DNA of 64,000 nucleotides from Favolaschia claudopus (Eukaryota > Basidiomycota > Agaricomycetes > Agaricales > Mycenaceae). Positions 62,431 to 64,000 of this stretch are shown piece by piece. The notes under the pieces were generated by a model. The model searched no databases and had not been told where the DNA came from. It was given only the letters and a program-made list of their open reading frames with translations. The position numbers and the translations under genes were made by a program. The stretch spans positions 62,001-126,000 of the forward strand of contig JAWWNJ010000066.1 of NCBI GenBank assembly GCA_037176885.1. The letters run 5' to 3'. The number at the start of each line of letters is the position of its first letter. The stretch's first letter is position 1.

Positions 62431-62787
62431 CAATCCCCATGCCACTACGACTGCCAGATACCTGTTCAAGATCATTCTCCGCATGCGTCGCTTCCCAATA
62501 TCTCTCAGCTCTGCTCCAATTTCGAAGCCTCGACGTGACCTACACAGTACTATAATGCAACCTGAAGCTCGATTTCGCCCTGGTACTTCTGTGGAGATCT
62601 CAGGTCCAGTTTACCCACCATCTGCACGGCAAATCCGGATCTTTGCTGCATGTTTGGATCGACTGTCTGCCACACCACTGCTAACATCGACACCTGCGTT
62701 CCAGGGCTGTAGACAGTAGCAGAATATAACTCTGTCTGCCGATATAAGCTAACATATTCCTGAGTCTCTACTTCGTGACCCAACCCA

Positions 62788-63514
62788 ATGTTCAAGCTCC
62801 TCGCCACGATGTTTCTCCTCACGTCTACTCTCGCAGCAAACACGTACCCCAACCCTTGCGCAGACGCTGGGCTGGTCTCAAACCTCACTATACAAGTCAG
62901 AGACGCACAAGTGCTGATGTCTAGTCTCTCGTGTCCCTCCCAAGAACTCCCCGCCCACAAGTTAGCTGCTCGCGCCCCGCGCAATGTCTGTGGAGAACCA
63001 TGCGAGTGCTGCTGGAAAAATTGTTCAACGTCTCTCGTAGCTGAAGGTCACTTTTCAGGCACACTGGTGTCGTGTGATAACATCACTGGGAGTCCTTCAC
63101 CTGGCAGTGGAAACGATTGCGCCATCATCGCAGACGCCATGGAGATTTTGAGTGCAGAATTAGGTATGTGTGTCGCAACTTTGACACCCGATTTAAGCTC
63201 AAGCTGTACATGGATTAGGCCCGACCTATCTGCTCAATGCAACCAACGGATATTTCAAGCAACTCGTCTTTGGGAGTTGCCTCACATTCGTCGGTGTTTC
63301 CGCTCAGGAAGACACAGAGGCGTGTTGGAGCGATTGGGTGTGCATTGACAATTTCTTTGATCAGGCCTTGGTTGACGAATACGCCCCGCAGTCGGCGATT
63401 GTCAGGCAGTTGTTAAATACCTGTCCCACACAGTCCAGTGGTGCCTGCACATCGATCCCTCCCGGCCTCACGTTCGCTGACTTTTCCATGCAGTGCGTTT
63501 ATTTATTTCTCTAG
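62788..63514 (+). CDS. Cysteine-rich secreted protein, function unknown
   Basis: ATG at 62788 gives a signal peptide (MFKLLATMFLLTSTLAANTY). The mature part is Cys-rich: NVCGEPCECCWKNCSTSLVA, then NDCAIIADAMEILSAEL, an intron (gtatgtgtg to about 63219), then GPTYLLNATNGYFKQLVFGS, CLTFVGVSAQEDTEACWSDW and VCIDNFFDQALVDEYAPQSA. It ends SIPPGLTFADFSMQCVYLFL, stop at 63512-63514. The pattern 'CGxPC ... DCxxIADAxxxxSxxxGxxxxL ... SCxTF ... CxxDW' is one I know from unnamed small secreted proteins of agaricomycetes. No enzyme motif, no known toxin fold recognised. Downstream frame of the last codons is less sure: a further intron could change the end. Confidence 0.6.
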
Positions 63515-63631
63515 AGTACCGTACTAAAAAGAGCTATGGGTATGCTATTATCGGATCCGTCGTTCGTGAATCCCTCTAGTTAACAAGCAGTGTAATGATA
63601 CATATGCGCTATAAGTAGTAGTCCCTACAAT

Positions 63632-64000
63632 CTAGAAAACGAAAGACTCCGCCCAGTGCCGCACAATGTATTCGCCCTGTCTATGGCTCTCAAAATTTTT
63701 GACGTCGCGGCAGATGATTAAAGCATGAGCGTTCATCACATCCGGGAAATATGCCAGCTCCTTCTTCAAGGGTAAGCTGTTCAGCCAGGCGGCCATGCGG
63801 CGTTGTGTCGAAGTCAGAATGGGCACTTCAGGCGGAGATTTGGGTGAGCGACAGCCCTTCTCTGTTCCACGCTCAGGGTCATCGAGTGGCGGGTCTGCGG
63901 CATGGGCGTCATCGTCAATGAGATCGACAACAGCACCTTCGACCTGCATCTCGAGCTGCGCAAGAATGTTGGCAAGCCTTTCGGTACCTGAAGCGTCTTT
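63632..64000 (-). CDS. DUF676/ROG1-like putative lipase, C-terminal end (5' outside window)
   Basis: The frame is open from the window edge down to a stop at 63632-63634. The end reads STQRRMAAWLNSLPLKKELA, then YFPDVMNAHALIICRDVKNF and ESHRQGEYIVRHWAESFVF. The 'FPxVxNxHAxIICRDVKxF ... VxRHWAxxFV' ending is the one I recall from fungal DUF676 serine lipases, in which the His of 'HAxII' is a candidate catalytic residue. The nucleophile region is outside the window. The part near the edge (LIDDDAHAADPPLDDPERG) is disordered linker. Confidence 0.65.
   Translation of the reverse strand, partial: KDASGTERLANILAQLEMQVEGAVVDLIDDDAHAADPPLDDPERGTEKGCRSPKSPPEVPILTSTQRRMAAWLNSLPLKKELAYFPDVMNAHALIICRDVKNFESHRQGEYIVRHWAESFVF

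Larger units (their letters stand above)
61104..62787. other. Repeat-rich intergenic region
   Basis: About 1.7 kb between histone H3 and the cysteine-rich secreted protein. It contains two poly-A-headed repeat copies, a perfect hairpin, and a tRNA-like fragment, described separately. No convincing gene. Confidence 0.5.

Overview
The window looks like nuclear DNA of a basidiomycete fungus, most likely an agaricomycete. Nearly every gene is cut by many short introns (about 45-60 nt, GT-AG with a few GC-AG). Several products belong to families typical of mushroom-forming fungi: a seven-helix DUF6534-type membrane protein, secreted proteins with a Leu/Pro-rich 'RRGLPLLPPR' head, and an STE11/cdc15-type kinase. 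H3 and H4 form one divergent pair. Gene models below were built by joining exons by hand against remembered family sequences. Ends marked as firm were checked base by base; inner introns are only partly listed.

Layout. 1-10.5 kb (+): cystathionine beta-synthase (5' cut by the window), Pmt4-type protein O-mannosyltransferase, Mvp1-type sorting nexin, a mitochondrial carrier of the thiamine pyrophosphate type, mitochondrial asparaginyl-tRNA synthetase. 10.6-16.1 kb (-): copper P-type ATPase Ccc2 and coatomer delta. 16.6-20.7 kb (+): a secreted protein and an amino acid transporter (AAAP). 21-22.6 kb (-): GH18 chitinase-like protein. 23-23.8 kb: a non-coding, almost fully palindromic element with CACAG ends. 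24.4-29.9 kb (-): a very large protein joining a calponin-homology domain, a Cdc15/Cdc7-type kinase and a C1-like zinc finger. 31.5-35.3 kb (+): Bye1-type PHD/TFIIS/SPOC protein. 35.6-39.5 kb (-): Yvc1-type TRP channel. 39.6-42.4 kb (+): Mbp1-type APSES factor. 42.7-44.7 kb (-): DUF6534 membrane protein. 45.7-47.1 kb (+): short-chain dehydrogenase. 48-49.9 kb (-): Prp4 splicing factor. 50.2-59.5 kb (+): NDR kinase Cbk1/Orb6, L-arabinitol dehydrogenase-like enzyme, a dynactin p24-like protein and a WDR48-like protein. 59.8-61.1 kb: H4/H3 divergent pair. 61.1-62.8 kb: a repeat-rich gap. 62.8 kb to the end: a cysteine-rich secreted protein and the 3' end of a DUF676-type lipase.

This is mostly housekeeping content (secretory glycosylation, COPI and endosomal traffic, copper loading, cell cycle and polarity kinases, chromatin), with a few accessory genes. 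I see no biosynthetic cluster, defence island, virus or CRISPR array. The best leads are the 795-bp palindrome, the CH-kinase-C1 fusion, the H3 tail with two extra residues, the mitochondrial carrier whose only nearby ATG is out of frame, and three introns with GC donors.
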